A stretch of 55,157 nt of DNA from Candidatus Acinetobacter avistercoris (lineage in GTDB: Bacteria; Pseudomonadota; Gammaproteobacteria; Pseudomonadales; Moraxellaceae): assembly GCA_018883945.1 (NCBI GenBank), contig JAHLFF010000105.1, forward strand, positions 1 through 55,157. The letters are read 5' to 3'. A program made the translations under genes and the position numbers. Below the pieces are notes generated by a model that did no database searches, was not told the origin of the DNA, and was given only the letters and a program-made list of their open reading frames with translations. This document shows positions 17,597 to 27,122 of this stretch, in pieces; the stretch's first letter is position 1; each line of letters opens with the position of its first letter.

Positions 17597-17626
17597 CTTA
17601 AGTCTGCAATATTGAAATATCCGCAA
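17597..17626 (-). repeat. Diverged second copy of the glyS 3' end
   Basis: Thirty bases match the glyS end at 18201-18230 at 25 positions. Read on the minus strand in the glyS frame it gives ADISILQT and then a stop; true glyS ends ADISVLQH and then a stop. Similarity ends sharply upstream at TTGCGGAT. It looks like a homologous but diverged glyS tail left by recombination, located between the HEPN gene and lipoprotein A. Confidence 0.75.
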
Positions 17627-17667
17627 TACGGATTATCTAATTGAACCGATAGATCGATATTTTAGAT

Positions 17668-18105
17668 TTATGTAAAATTACATTGTTTAAGTTCAGCATC
17701 TGAAAAAAATTGTTTAGTAGCAATAAAGCTTTCAATGGTTTGAGAATATTCAGGATCATTCCAAGTGCTTGTCATCTTTAGGTTGTCACGCTCATCAGGC
17801 ATGATTGTTGAGGCTGAAATGAGCTTATTATTCTTAAAAGTGTAGCGATAAATAACATTTAATTGATCTGGATATAAAAACACTTTATCGAGCTGGCAGT
17901 GATTTTCGTGCTTAGTAAGAACTAATTCTCCATCAATATTTTTAGATTGAATATCGTCACTCATTATAAAGTTGGTTTTTTTTATCACCGAATGAGGCTG
18001 AGGATTGCTCTTAGAAGCGTTATTTGATTCCTGATGTGAATGAATGGGTTGTGTTCCGCATCCAGCCATGATTAAGAGTGGTATACATAAATAGATTATT
18101 TTCAT
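17668..18105 (-). CDS. Lipoprotein of unknown function (paralogue A)
   Basis: A 145-residue lipoprotein with lipobox MAGC (Cys near 16), a disordered His/Asn/Ser linker (about 17-50) and a small domain with two cysteines (NHCQLDKVF and the C-terminal LKQC). It is paralogous to the gene at 16035-16418, sharing the Y/W-x-F-K-(N/G)-(N/D)-(K/Q)-LISA centre and the C-terminal Cys. It lies between the glyS terminator and the stray glyS-tail copy, so gene plus flanking tail may be a transposed or recombined segment. Function unknown. Confidence 0.75.
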   Translation of the reverse strand: MKIIYLCIPLLIMAGCGTQPIHSHQESNNASKSNPQPHSVIKKTNFIMSDDIQSKNIDGELVLTKHENHCQLDKVFLYPDQLNVIYRYTFKNNKLISASTIMPDERDNLKMTSTWNDPEYSQTIESFIATKQFFSDAELKQCNFT

Positions 18106-18162
18106 AATTAAAAAATTAAATTGATATTATTACGTATCACTATACTGAGTTATTTAAAATAG

Positions 18163-18186
18163 AAAACCCGCTTTAAAGCGGGTTTT
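18163..18186 (-). terminator. Terminator of glyQS
   Basis: AAAACCCGCTTT and its exact complement form a perfect 12-bp palindrome with A and T runs on both sides, so it can work in either direction. It is 16 bp past the glyS stop. Confidence 0.9.
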
Positions 18187-18201
18187 TTTCAAACTTATAA
18201 C

Positions 18202-20271
18202 TTAATGCTGCAACACCGAAATATCCGCAACTTTCGTGAACAAGTCACGAAGCTGTGCAAGCATACGTAAACGATTGGCTTTTAACTCAGCATCATCCGC
18301 CATAACCATCACACCTTCAAAGAATGCATCGACAGGTGCACGAAGTGCTGCAAGCATAGACAATGCAGCGGTGTAATCTTTAGCAGCAAATAATGGCGCA
18401 ACGATTGGCGTGATTCTCGCAAGTTCAGCGAATAATGCTTTTTCAACATCTTCAACCAAGTTTGCTTCAACCACAGCACCTGTAGGCGCAGCTTCTTTCG
18501 CCAAAATATTCGCAACACGTTTATTTGCAGCAGCAAGCGCAGCAGCTTCAGGCAAGGCACGGAAGTGATTGACTGCATTCACACGCTTATCAAAATCAAG
18601 AGGTGATTTTGGTGACAAGGCTTGAACGGCTTGAATCACATCAACCGCAACGCCTTGATCTTCATACTTCGCACGGTAGCGACCTTCAAGGAAGTTCACA
18701 GCATCAGCTAAAGTTTTGTCGTGATCTTTTACAACATCGCTATAAGCGGCTAAAGCAAGTTTGATCAGTTCTTCAATAGACACGTCTAATTCATTTTCAG
18801 TCACTAAACGTAAGATACCAATCGCAGAACGACGTAGCGCAAACGGATCTTTCGAACCTGTCGGTGCTTGACCAATACCAAAAATACCTGTGAGCGTATC
18901 TAAACGGTCTGCAAGTGCGATCGTTGTACCCGTTTTAGTTTTAGGTAAAACATCACCAGCAAATTTAGGTAGATATTGCTCACCCAATGCTTCTGCAACT
19001 TCGTTATTTTCGCCTTCAAGACGTGCGTAATACGTTCCAGCGATCCCTTGAAGCTCAGGGAATTCACCCACAAGTTCAGAGGTTAAATCACATTTTGCAA
19101 GTAGCGCCGCTTTTTCAGCATCAGCAGGGTTTGCACCTGTAATGTTCGATAACGCCACAGCCAGTTTCGCAATACGTTCAGATTTATTCCAAAGTGTACC
19201 CAATTGTGCTTGGAAAACCATATTGGCTAATTTTTCTTTACGCGATGCAAGCGGTTGCTTTTGATCTTGTAAGAAGAAGAATTCCGCATCAGACAAACGT
19301 GGACGAACCACTTTCTCATTGCCTTCAATAATTTGAGCAGGATCTTTAGACTCAATATTTGAAACGGTAATGAAGTAAGGCTGAAGTTTATTGTCGCTAT
19401 TCACTAAGCAGAAATACTTTTGATTGTCCTGCATCGTCGTAATTAACGCTTCTTGCGGTACAGCAAGGAAACGTTCTTCAAAGCTAGCACGAAGCGCAAC
19501 AGGCCATTCGACCAATGCGGTCACTTCATCACGAAGATCGCTTGGCACAATCGCAATCGCATTGACTTCATCTGCCAAAGCTTTCACTTGTTGATCAATC
19601 ATCGCTTGGCGTTCTTCAAAGTTTGCCACGACATAAGCCGCTTTTAACTTCGTCAGATATTCATGCGCGTGACCTAAAACGATTGCTTCAGGTGCATGGA
19701 AACGGTGACCGTAGCTGATATTGCCAGACGCTGTATCTTGAATCGTTGCTTCAAGCACCGCATTGTCCTTTAACAACACAACCCATTTTACAGGACGTAC
19801 GAATTCAGTACGGCTTGCCGCTGAACGCATACGTTTTGCAATCGGTAGATTATCCAAAGCAGTTTGTAAAATTTGTGGCAATAAAACATCAAGGCTTTGA
19901 CCTTTAACGTCTTTCAAGTAGCACACTTTTTCAACTTTACCCGCTTGGAAAGTGCTGACCTGATCTGCAGTAATGCCTTGACCACGCATAAAGCCTTCCA
20001 AAGCTTTGGAAGGGTTACCTTCGGCATCATACGCAGCTTGTTTTGCAGGGCCGTCAAAACGTTTTTGAGTATCAGGTTGTGCCGCATCAATATTGGTGAT
20101 TTTTAGTGCAAGACGACGCGGAGCTGCATAGGCTTCGATAGAATCAAACGCTAAGCCTGCATCTTTTAAGCCTTTTACCGTTTCTGCTTGTAATGCATCA
20201 CGTAATTTTTTAAGGCTTTTTGGCGGTAATTCTTCACAGCCCAATTCGAACAATACTGAATGTTTAGACAT
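18202..20271 (-). CDS. glyS: Glycyl-tRNA synthetase beta subunit
   Basis: A 689-residue subunit of the bacterial alpha2beta2 glycyl-tRNA synthetase, standard length. The N-terminus ([20 protein letters not shown]) and the internal blocks [37 protein letters not shown] and [13 protein letters not shown] are typical. The subunit binds tRNA-Gly; catalysis sits in GlyQ. The ATG overlaps the glyQ stop (TAATG), giving translational coupling. Followed by a perfect terminator. A diverged copy of its last codons lies at 17597-17626. Essential housekeeping gene. Confidence 0.98.
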   Translation of the reverse strand: MSKHSVLFELGCEELPPKSLKKLRDALQAETVKGLKDAGLAFDSIEAYAAPRRLALKITNIDAAQPDTQKRFDGPAKQAAYDAEGNPSKALEGFMRGQGITADQVSTFQAGKVEKVCYLKDVKGQSLDVLLPQILQTALDNLPIAKRMRSAASRTEFVRPVKWVVLLKDNAVLEATIQDTASGNISYGHRFHAPEAIVLGHAHEYLTKLKAAYVVANFEERQAMIDQQVKALADEVNAIAIVPSDLRDEVTALVEWPVALRASFEERFLAVPQEALITTMQDNQKYFCLVNSDNKLQPYFITVSNIESKDPAQIIEGNEKVVRPRLSDAEFFFLQDQKQPLASRKEKLANMVFQAQLGTLWNKSERIAKLAVALSNITGANPADAEKAALLAKCDLTSELVGEFPELQGIAGTYYARLEGENNEVAEALGEQYLPKFAGDVLPKTKTGTTIALADRLDTLTGIFGIGQAPTGSKDPFALRRSAIGILRLVTENELDVSIEELIKLALAAYSDVVKDHDKTLADAVNFLEGRYRAKYEDQGVAVDVIQAVQALSPKSPLDFDKRVNAVNHFRALPEAAALAAANKRVANILAKEAAPTGAVVEANLVEDVEKALFAELARITPIVAPLFAAKDYTAALSMLAALRAPVDAFFEGVMVMADDAELKANRLRMLAQLRDLFTKVADISVLQH

Positions 20272-21254
20272 TATTTGCTCTCCTGAGATGCTTCTTTTGC
20301 GTCCGCTTCAACTTGTGCTTTTAACTGCGCTAAAACTTCATCACGTAGTTCAGGCTCTGCCATAGGGAAGCCCAGCTTCGCACGTGCAGCCACATAGCTT
20401 TGTGCAATTGAACGCGCCAAAGTACGTACACGTAAAATATAACGCTGACGTTCAGTCACCGAAATCGCACCACGTGCATCTAACAAGTTAAAGCAATGAG
20501 ATGCTTTAATGACTTGCTCATACGCAGGAAGTGGTAATTCAGCTTCAATTAAACGTGTTGCTTCTGCTTCATAGAAATCAAATAGTTCAAACATTTTTTC
20601 AACGTTGGCATATTCGAAGTTATAGGTGGATTGTTCCACTTCATTTTGATGGAACACATCACCATAAGTTACTGTGCCAAATTGACCTTTGGTCCATACC
20701 AAGTCGTAAACTGAGTCTACGCCTTGTAGGTACATGGCTAAACGCTCAAGACCGTAAGTGATTTCGCCAGTCACAGGGTAGCATTCGATGCCGCCGACTT
20801 GTTGGAAGTAAGTGAACTGAGTTACTTCCATACCGTTTAGCCAAACTTCCCAACCTAAGCCCCAAGCACCGAGTGTTGGAGATTCCCAGTTGTCTTCTAC
20901 AAAACGAATGTCATGAACTAAAGTATCAATCCCAATCGCTTTTAAAGAATCTAAATACAATTGTTGGATATTTGCAGGGTTTGGCTTAAGTACCACTTGA
21001 AATTGATAGTAGTGTTGTAGGCGGTTCGGGTTCTCACCATAACGACCGTCTTTCGGACGACGTGAAGGTTGAACATAAGCTGCGTTCCAAGTTTCTGGTC
21101 CAAGCGCACGAAGGAAAGTCGCGGTGTGGAAGGTTCCTGCGCCCATTTCCATATCGTAAGGTTGTAAAATCACACAACCTTGTTCAGCCCAGTAATTTTG
21201 TAAGGCAAGAATTAAGCCTTGAAATGTATCAATATGCGATATGGCGCGACTCAT
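20271..21254 (-). CDS. glyQ: Glycyl-tRNA synthetase alpha subunit
   Basis: The catalytic class II subunit that makes Gly-tRNA(Gly) from glycine, ATP and tRNA; about 327 residues, slightly longer than the usual 300-320 because of a Lys/Glu/Ala-rich C-terminus. Diagnostic blocks are [49 protein letters not shown] (motif 2) and [18 protein letters not shown]. The frame opens at 21260, but ATG 21254 is preferred: AAGTGG lies 6 bp upstream of it and touches the first ATG. Transcribed from the promoter at 21291-21319 together with glyS. Confidence 0.97.
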   Translation of the reverse strand: MSRAISHIDTFQGLILALQNYWAEQGCVILQPYDMEMGAGTFHTATFLRALGPETWNAAYVQPSRRPKDGRYGENPNRLQHYYQFQVVLKPNPANIQQLYLDSLKAIGIDTLVHDIRFVEDNWESPTLGAWGLGWEVWLNGMEVTQFTYFQQVGGIECYPVTGEITYGLERLAMYLQGVDSVYDLVWTKGQFGTVTYGDVFHQNEVEQSTYNFEYANVEKMFELFDFYEAEATRLIEAELPLPAYEQVIKASHCFNLLDARGAISVTERQRYILRVRTLARSIAQSYVAARAKLGFPMAEPELRDEVLAQLKAQVEADAKEASQESK

Positions 21255-21290
21255 GGTCATCCACTTAAAATGAGATAAAAATTGGCTCTA

Positions 21291-21319
21291 AGTATAAGGA
21301 TTTTGCATGACAGTGGCAA
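21291..21319 (-). promoter_or_regulatory. Sigma-70 promoter of glyQS
   Basis: On the minus strand TTGCCA (-35, 21314-21319) is separated by 17 bp from TATACT (-10, 21291-21296). The start of transcription would lie about 30 bp ahead of the glyQ ATG. No T-box-like leader fits in that space. Confidence 0.75.
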
Positions 21320-21579
21320 AGGGTTAATACATTCAGAAGAATTGAAAAAAATGAACCTTATTCTGAAATCGTAGACGCCGTTGTTCTCATCTCAATTGTA
21401 AATGAAACGGGGGATGCGCAAGCGATACAGATCTTAAAAACCAAGAGACAAATAGCTTTAAAAAGTACAAATATCTCGGTTATAAAATTTCGAGATTATA
21501 AAAATATTAAATTACAATCACGATTGAGAATTAGTTTAATCTTCAAGCAATAGCACTCAAACTGTGTGGCGAGAAGAAT

Positions 21580-22386
21580 ATGAATACCTATAAAATTGAG
21601 TGCAACTTACATTACCAAATCATCCAGCCCACAGATTTTATTTTCATGATTCAGGTTGCATATCACCCTCAACAGGTGATTGTCACTGAACAACTTGATT
21701 TTAACACTGTCGTCAAATGGCATTCCTATCAAGATGCTGCACATCAAAATCGTCATCTACGTTTGCATGCGCCCGTCAGTGATTCATTTCAATTGACTTA
21801 TCATGCAACAGTCGAATTAGCTCCTGCTGCATCTGTGGCTCGTCTGGAATCCTTACAAGAAGTCTCAATTGCCGATTTGCCGCATGAGGTGTTGCCTTAT
21901 TTGCTGAGTAGTCGTTATTGCGATGCTGAACGTATTGCAGAGATGGCGAATCGCTCTTTTGGATGGATGACGCCTGGTTATACTCGGGTTCAGGCTATTG
22001 AGCAGTGGATCTACAATAATATTTTTTATGTTTCAGGCAGTTCTAATGCGCAAACAACATCAACTGATGTTTTGGTTGAGCGCGCTGGCGTATGTCGTGA
22101 TTTTGCGCATTTAGGGATCGCTTTATGTCGCGCGTTGGGTATTCCTGCGCGTATGGTGGTGGGCTATGTTTCAATTAAGAAATTTCTTCCCGATTTTCAT
22201 GCCATTTTTGAAGTATATTTAGATGGGGGATGGGTCTTGTTCGATCCAACGCGTTTAGCTTCTGTAGATAAATTAGTACGGATTGCGACAGGGATTGATG
22301 CTGGAGATGTTGCCTTTGCGACATATTATGGCGAAGTAGCGCTATTAAATATCACACCATTGATTACTGAATATACAGCGACATGA
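21580..22386 (+). CDS. Transglutaminase-like cysteine protease-fold protein
   Basis: A 268-residue protein with the bacterial transglutaminase-like N-terminal beta domain (1-100) and a transglutaminase core (about 125-230). The Cys-His-Asp triad is readable: GVCRDFAHL (Cys172), DFHAIFEVYL (His207) and FDPTR (Asp222). There is no signal peptide, so cytosolic. Homologues are often near circularly permuted ATP-grasp or alpha-E genes in peptide-ligation loci; none is present here, so it stands alone. The enzyme may be a protease, amidase or transglutaminase. GAGAAG ribosome-binding site precedes the ATG. Confidence 0.88.
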   Translation: MNTYKIECNLHYQIIQPTDFIFMIQVAYHPQQVIVTEQLDFNTVVKWHSYQDAAHQNRHLRLHAPVSDSFQLTYHATVELAPAASVARLESLQEVSIADLPHEVLPYLLSSRYCDAERIAEMANRSFGWMTPGYTRVQAIEQWIYNNIFYVSGSSNAQTTSTDVLVERAGVCRDFAHLGIALCRALGIPARMVVGYVSIKKFLPDFHAIFEVYLDGGWVLFDPTRLASVDKLVRIATGIDAGDVAFATYYGEVALLNITPLITEYTAT

Positions 22387-22540
22387 TTAGAGAAAACATA
22401 AACAGGAAATTAAGTCTCTTTTCTGTTTAACAGAATATTGAGGATGAATAAGCGCTAGAACCGTAATTTTTTTCATTTTTCATTTTTAATGAGTCATACA
22501 TTACCAATAAATAACTGAATCAAATGGCAGGTTTGATATT

Positions 22541-22682
22541 AGACTTCTTTCAAAAGTCATTATTCACTCAACACACTCATTATTCGTATTCCCTCATCCT
22601 AACCTTCTCCCAAAGGGAGAAGGGATAATTACGTATCAATTATTGTCATTCAATGATCATTTTTTGACTTATGAAAGAGATC
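22541..22682. mobile_element. MITE, about 142 bp (best-preserved copy)
   Basis: Inverted ends AGACTTCTTTCAAAAGTCA (left) and, inverted, AGATCTCTTTCATAAGTCA (right), flanked by TA on both sides. The centre (22603-22623) is a perfect hairpin CCTTCTCCC-AAA-GGGAGAAGG, placed 62 bp from one end and 59 bp from the other. No ORF. The ends match the terminus of the IS at 54429, whose transposase may move it. Confidence 0.8.
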
Positions 22683-22697
22683 TATTGATTAAACAAT

Positions 22698-22725
22698 AAA
22701 AAAGCACGCTTGCGCGTGCTTTTTT
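22698..22725. terminator. Bidirectional terminator
   Basis: AAAAAAGCACGC, loop TTGC, GCGTGCTTTTTT. It serves the minus-strand symporter gene ending at 22736 and possibly the plus-strand transglutaminase-like gene. Confidence 0.9.
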
Positions 22726-22735
22726 ATATTGAGTT

Positions 22736-24145
22736 CTAAAGGTAGAACCAATAGATGAACAGTGAAACGATAAAAATACACATGATATTGAGTAGGAAAC
22801 CAACTTTCATCATTTCAGACTGCTGAATATGTCCTGTACCAAACACAATTGCATTTGGAGGTGTTGCGACAGGTAACATAAAGGCACATGAAGCACCGAT
22901 CCCGATCACGATCACCAAGATTTCTTTTGGCATACCCATTTGGTCTGCGATTGCAGCAAAGACAGGAACCAAAAGTGCAGCAGAGGCTGTATTACTGGTA
23001 AATTCAGTCAAGAAAATAATGAACGTTGCCACCACAAAGATGATGACCAGAGGTGAAGCATCACCAAAAGCATTCGCCAAGGTTTGACCCAGTACCAAAG
23101 AGCTACCTGAGTCTTTCAAAATGGCACTGAGGGTCAGACCACCACCAAACAAGAACAATACGCCCCAGTCCGTATTTTCTGCGACCTGTTTCCATTTTGC
23201 AGTACCCATCATCACCACTAAACAGGCTGCTAAAATTGCAATCCAGGTATCGGGTTGAGTGATCCCAAAATTTTCAGTCAATTTTTTACTTAAAATCCAA
23301 GCCATCGCAGTACAGACAAACAAAATCATGGTGGCAATACGAGTGCCTGTCCATGGAATATCTTCAGTGACGAATTGAACTTTTTGATTCAGCTTAGGAC
23401 GTAAGACCAAATACAAACTGAGTAGCATGGCAGGTAGAATGATTAGCATCATCGGTAAGCCAATCTTCATCCAGTCGGCAAAATCATAGCCCAATGCTTT
23501 GGCTGCAATTGCGTTCGGTGGAGAACCGACCAATGTCCCTAAACCACCAATACTTGCAGAGTAAGCAATACCAAGCAAAATAAACACAAAGGTTTTGCGG
23601 TCACGAGAAGCATCTAAATGTGAAAGCAATCCAAGAGCAAGAGGCAGCATCATGGCTGCGGTGGCTGTATTGGAAATCCACATTGACAAAACAGCGGTCA
23701 CCACAAAAATAGCCACTACTGAAATACCCAGATGACCACCAGACATGGAAATAATCCACATCGCAATTTTTTTATCGAGCTTTTGAATATGTAGCGCCGT
23801 TGCTAAAGCAAAGCCACCAAAAAATAAGAAAATAATGGGGTCAGCAAAGGTGGCTAAAGCCGCTTGCGTGGTGACGGGAATCAACTCATCGCCTTTCGCC
23901 ATCGGCATGGCAAACAAAACTGCAAGCACAGGCACCAAAAGTGCGGTAATGGTGATGTGAATCGCTTCGGTTAACCACAAGATGGCAATAAAAGTCAGTA
24001 AAGCCAACCCTTTATTGGCATTCTGATCATAAGGCAGAACATTGTAGAGCCCATAGGAAATAATCGCGGCAATAATAAGGATGACCCAACCTTTGAGTAT
24101 GCCTTTCGGCATGACATTGGTAGGTGTGGCTAAATTTTCAGTCAT
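22736..24145 (-). CDS. DASS-family (SLC13) sodium/anion symporter
   Basis: A 469-residue inner-membrane transporter with about 11-12 membrane segments and the two inverted-repeat signatures of the divalent anion:Na+ symporters: SNTAT followed by GTLVGSPPNAIAA in the first half and TEFTSNTASAALL with ATPPNAIVFGTG in the second. Family substrates are succinate, other C4-dicarboxylates, citrate or sulfate; the sequence does not decide. GGAGGG precedes the ATG. It is 76 bp downstream of the TauE/SafE gene on the same strand, so the two may be cotranscribed, which could hint at a sulfur-related anion. Confidence 0.9.
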   Translation of the reverse strand: MTENLATPTNVMPKGILKGWVILIIAAIISYGLYNVLPYDQNANKGLALLTFIAILWLTEAIHITITALLVPVLAVLFAMPMAKGDELIPVTTQAALATFADPIIFLFFGGFALATALHIQKLDKKIAMWIISMSGGHLGISVVAIFVVTAVLSMWISNTATAAMMLPLALGLLSHLDASRDRKTFVFILLGIAYSASIGGLGTLVGSPPNAIAAKALGYDFADWMKIGLPMMLIILPAMLLSLYLVLRPKLNQKVQFVTEDIPWTGTRIATMILFVCTAMAWILSKKLTENFGITQPDTWIAILAACLVVMMGTAKWKQVAENTDWGVLFLFGGGLTLSAILKDSGSSLVLGQTLANAFGDASPLVIIFVVATFIIFLTEFTSNTASAALLVPVFAAIADQMGMPKEILVIVIGIGASCAFMLPVATPPNAIVFGTGHIQQSEMMKVGFLLNIMCIFIVSLFIYWFYL

Positions 24146-24221
24146 AGATCATCGCCCTCCGTGAGCTGTTTATTTAATCGTTGTTTTGAGATTTATGAAT
24201 TTGTGATGAATTAAAAATATA

Positions 24222-25004
24222 CTATTTAAACAGTAGATGCGAGTGTTCTAACAACCCAATGCTCTGCCATAGGGCTTGAATGCCTAAGCCGAAAAGGGCA
24301 ATCAAGACCAAAATTTTAAAATGTCGTTGCGACAAGTGGTGACGAATTTTGCTGCCGATCCATACCCCAACCAAAGCAAATAAGGTAATCCAGATTACCA
24401 AATATTTCTGCTCGATACTGATGCTGATCAAAACAGGAAAGAGCAAAAATAACTGAATTATTTTACTGGCAACAAAACTTAAGTTACTGATGATGACAAT
24501 ATCGACTTTAGAGAGTTGTCGACTGAGTAAATACATCATTAAAAAAGGTGCCATCGCATTGGTTGCGCCACCAATAATGCCTGCAAGCAATCCAAAACAT
24601 AGCATACTCAAAACACCTTGTCCCGTTTGAAATGGCTGTGTTCTAAATTGGTCAAAAACATAAAAAATGATAACAGCGCCCAGGAGCAGTTTTAAATAAC
24701 CCTCGTTAAGCCAAAGAAGGAGTTGAACGCCGATTAAGCTTCCCAACAGACTGCTTAAAATCAAAGGCCAATATGCTTTTAAATAATATTGAATACTGCT
24801 CAAAAAACGATGCTGAGGGTCGGCATTCAGCATTAATAAATTGAGCGCCAGACAGGGAATAATCACAATCGTGACTGCGACGCTGAGCGGATATTGATTT
24901 GACAGCACCGCTGTACTCATCATAGGGAAACCAAAACCGCTTAAACCGTGAAGCAGAGCAGCAAGAATACAAATGCCCAATGTGGTCCATTCTGATGTCT
25001 GCAT
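24222..25004 (-). CDS. TauE/SafE-family anion permease
   Basis: A 260-residue protein with seven to eight membrane segments and the glycine-rich repeats of the TSUP family (GLSGFGFPMMSTAVL near 19-33 and GLLAGIIGGATNAMAPFLMMYLL near 139-160). Family members export or import sulfite, sulfoacetate or related organosulfur anions. GAGG lies upstream of the ATG at 25004. It shares strand and close spacing with the SLC13 transporter. The substrate is not known. Confidence 0.85.
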   Translation of the reverse strand: MQTSEWTTLGICILAALLHGLSGFGFPMMSTAVLSNQYPLSVAVTIVIIPCLALNLLMLNADPQHRFLSSIQYYLKAYWPLILSSLLGSLIGVQLLLWLNEGYLKLLLGAVIIFYVFDQFRTQPFQTGQGVLSMLCFGLLAGIIGGATNAMAPFLMMYLLSRQLSKVDIVIISNLSFVASKIIQLFLLFPVLISISIEQKYLVIWITLFALVGVWIGSKIRHHLSQRHFKILVLIALFGLGIQALWQSIGLLEHSHLLFK

Positions 25005-25607
25005 GCTGATTTTTCCTCGACGGTTTTCATCTGAGCTTAAAACAATTTAACGTGAGAGATAAAGCGATAAAACCAATACTTTATTCTAAATCATCTTAAA
25101 TCAAATCATCCCATCGCTCTGAACGTGTAAGAACAACGACTCAAGCAGACATTGTGTTTTATGTTTAAATGCTGATTGACCTCATGAAATGCTGTCTTCG
25201 TTATTCAGTCGCCTTTTATTGTGTTGCCGTGTATTTTTAGTGGTTGCCGAATGTCTTGTAGAGAAAGTGCTTCGTTCTTATTAAGTGATGAGATTTGACT
25301 AGATTCGACTTCAAGGCATTCAACAGTGGATCCGTCAGTATTTTTTTACGTATTTATCCTATTTTAATATTTCATTAATCTTCTATTTTTATACAGTTCA
25401 AAGATGTAAATCACATCATTTTTAGTTTGTTTCGATCTTGCTGCTGAGAGCTATAATTTTATAGATTCTAAAAACGATTCATCCAATAGAGAAGATTTTT
25501 CTTTCTCATTGTATTTTTAAAATTCTTAGATTTTCTGAGTTTGAAAACAAATAATTAATCAGACTTTTTCAATAGCACTTGCTAAAAAGATTAAAATCGT
25601 AAATCAT
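25005..25607. other. Intergenic stretch, about 600 bp
   Basis: Divergent promoter space between the TauE/SafE gene and the lipoprotein at 25673. No ORF with a credible start and no RNA gene was seen. The right end leads into the palindromic operator. Confidence 0.5.
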
Positions 25608-25629
25608 ATGTAATGTTATAACATTACAT
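25608..25629 (+). promoter_or_regulatory. Perfect 22-bp palindrome, putative Zur-type operator
   Basis: The half-site ATGTAATGTTA is followed directly by its complement. It lies just ahead of a TATAAT (-10) at 25642-25647, so it covers the -35 region of the promoter for the gene at 25673. AATGTTATA matches the half of gamma-proteobacterial Zur boxes, and the downstream product has zinc-type ligands. Shares ATGTAATGTTAT with the site ahead of czcI. Confidence 0.6.
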
Positions 25630-25672
25630 ATATTGCATTTATATAATCATAAAATCACAACTGGACTTTTAT

Positions 25673-26920
25673 ATGAAAACCACACATTCTATTTTGGGAA
25701 TTCTAAGCATAAGTTTGCTGCTCACAGCATGCGGTGGATCATCCAATTCAAATAACGCGGCTCAACAGAATCCTGAGCCTGTCAAACCTACACCAGAACC
25801 GAAACCATTGAATGATCAGGGGCGACTTTTAATCATCAATGATGATGCCACACGACCAGAACTCAGTTTGTATGATTTAACTCAGAAGCAAACCATTCAG
25901 ACGACATTACTGACACATTTACCTTCAGAAATCTATAGTAGTCCAAATTATCGTTATGGCGTATTGCTTGCACGCCAGCAGGGGCAAGTGAATTTTTATG
26001 ATTCAGGCTTAAGCTTAAATAATGGAGCGCTGGTAGAACAAACACCAAGCTTACTTAATCATCAACTCTTTGGTGCTGCACCTACGCATTATCGACAGTT
26101 TAATGGTCAGGCTGCGATTTTCTATGATGGTAGTGAAACACAAAACTCTAAGTTTGATGTCTTTACTGATGCTGATATTGCCAAGAAATTTGTGGCTAGC
26201 CAAAAAATTCCGATGAAACATCATGGTGTTGCAGAGCCGCTAGGTGAATTGGTGCTGAGTAGTTATGTGGCTGAAGGGGCAACAAGCCCAAGTTTGGTGA
26301 AAAGCTATTTGTTACATGGCGATCATTATCATGAAGAGCAAAAACTGGTTAATCCTTGTCCTGGACTGCACGGAGCCGCATCCATTCAAAAATTTACAGG
26401 ATTTGGTTGCCAGGATGGTGTGCTTTTAGTTGAACAACAAGGTCAGAAATTTATAGATTTTAAATTACCATTGGACGTTCGTATAGGAACGCTTGTGGGC
26501 CATCCAAATGCGTTGAATTTGGTCGGGATTTCTTCGGCTTCACCTGATTTATTTGTAATTGATGCCGCCAAAAAATCAATTAATCAAATAAAGTGGATAA
26601 ATCAACCTGAAACCAAACGCTTAAAGCAAAGCTATAGTGCGACAGGAAAGTATTTCGTGGTTTTGGACAGCACGGGGACTTTGAATATCTTTGATGCTCA
26701 AACTTGGGATATCACATTCCGTACTCCGGTTTTAAGTATTCAACCTGAAAACTTGAACAAAACGCAATTGGTGATGCATGGCCAATTGGATGAGGTTTTC
26801 TTAAATGATACTCAAAATAATTCAGTGATCCATGTCGATCTGAAAACAGGTAGCATTAAACAGCGTATTCAATTGCAAGCAATTCCTCATAAAATGGCGT
26901 GGGTAGGTGTCAAATCTTAA
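25673..26920 (+). CDS. Putative zinc-binding beta-propeller lipoprotein (AztD-like)
   Basis: A 415-residue lipoprotein: lipobox LTAC (Cys20), a Gly/Ser/Asn and Pro/Glu/Lys linker (21-47), then repeated four-strand blades (LSLYDLTQKQ, FVVLDSTGTLNIFDAQTW, VIHVDLKTGSIKQ) of a seven-bladed propeller. Metal-ligand clusters can be seen: MKHHGVAEP (His183-184), LLHGDHYHEE (His215, 218, 220), CPGLHG (Cys229, His233). This fits the AztD family of periplasmic zinc chaperones that load zinc ABC transporters, here as a lipoprotein. No ABC transporter is adjacent. Palindromic operator and TATAAT lie upstream; a terminator follows at 27022. Confidence 0.6.
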   Translation: MKTTHSILGILSISLLLTACGGSSNSNNAAQQNPEPVKPTPEPKPLNDQGRLLIINDDATRPELSLYDLTQKQTIQTTLLTHLPSEIYSSPNYRYGVLLARQQGQVNFYDSGLSLNNGALVEQTPSLLNHQLFGAAPTHYRQFNGQAAIFYDGSETQNSKFDVFTDADIAKKFVASQKIPMKHHGVAEPLGELVLSSYVAEGATSPSLVKSYLLHGDHYHEEQKLVNPCPGLHGAASIQKFTGFGCQDGVLLVEQQGQKFIDFKLPLDVRIGTLVGHPNALNLVGISSASPDLFVIDAAKKSINQIKWINQPETKRLKQSYSATGKYFVVLDSTGTLNIFDAQTWDITFRTPVLSIQPENLNKTQLVMHGQLDEVFLNDTQNNSVIHVDLKTGSIKQRIQLQAIPHKMAWVGVKS

Positions 26921-27021
26921 TAAGTCGATTGATAAAACTGAGGACCGTTAAGGATCGTTATAGATTTCTATATTTTAATCGTCCATTTTGATCATTGGTT
27001 TTCGTCTTTTATTTTCAATAC

Positions 27022-27054
27022 AAACAACTCAAATCACGCTGATTTGAGTTGTTT
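27022..27054 (+). terminator. Terminator after the AztD-like gene
   Basis: AAACAACTCAAATCA, 3-nt loop, then the exact complement ending in GTTTCTTTC: a 15-bp perfect stem about 100 bp past the stop. Confidence 0.8.
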
Positions 27055-27122
27055 CTTTCAAATGCATAATAAATACATCTTAAAAATTAAATCGTTTTAT
27101 AATCCCCCAAAGTTTTTAAGTA

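Noticed and set aside
21255..21579. T-box or other riboswitch controlling glyQS
   Set aside because: The promoter at 21291-21319 leaves only about 30 bp of leader, too short for a T-box.
22603..22623. Ordinary terminator hairpin of the transglutaminase-like gene
   Set aside because: It lacks a T-run and recurs with conserved flanks and inverted ends elsewhere, so it is the core of a MITE.
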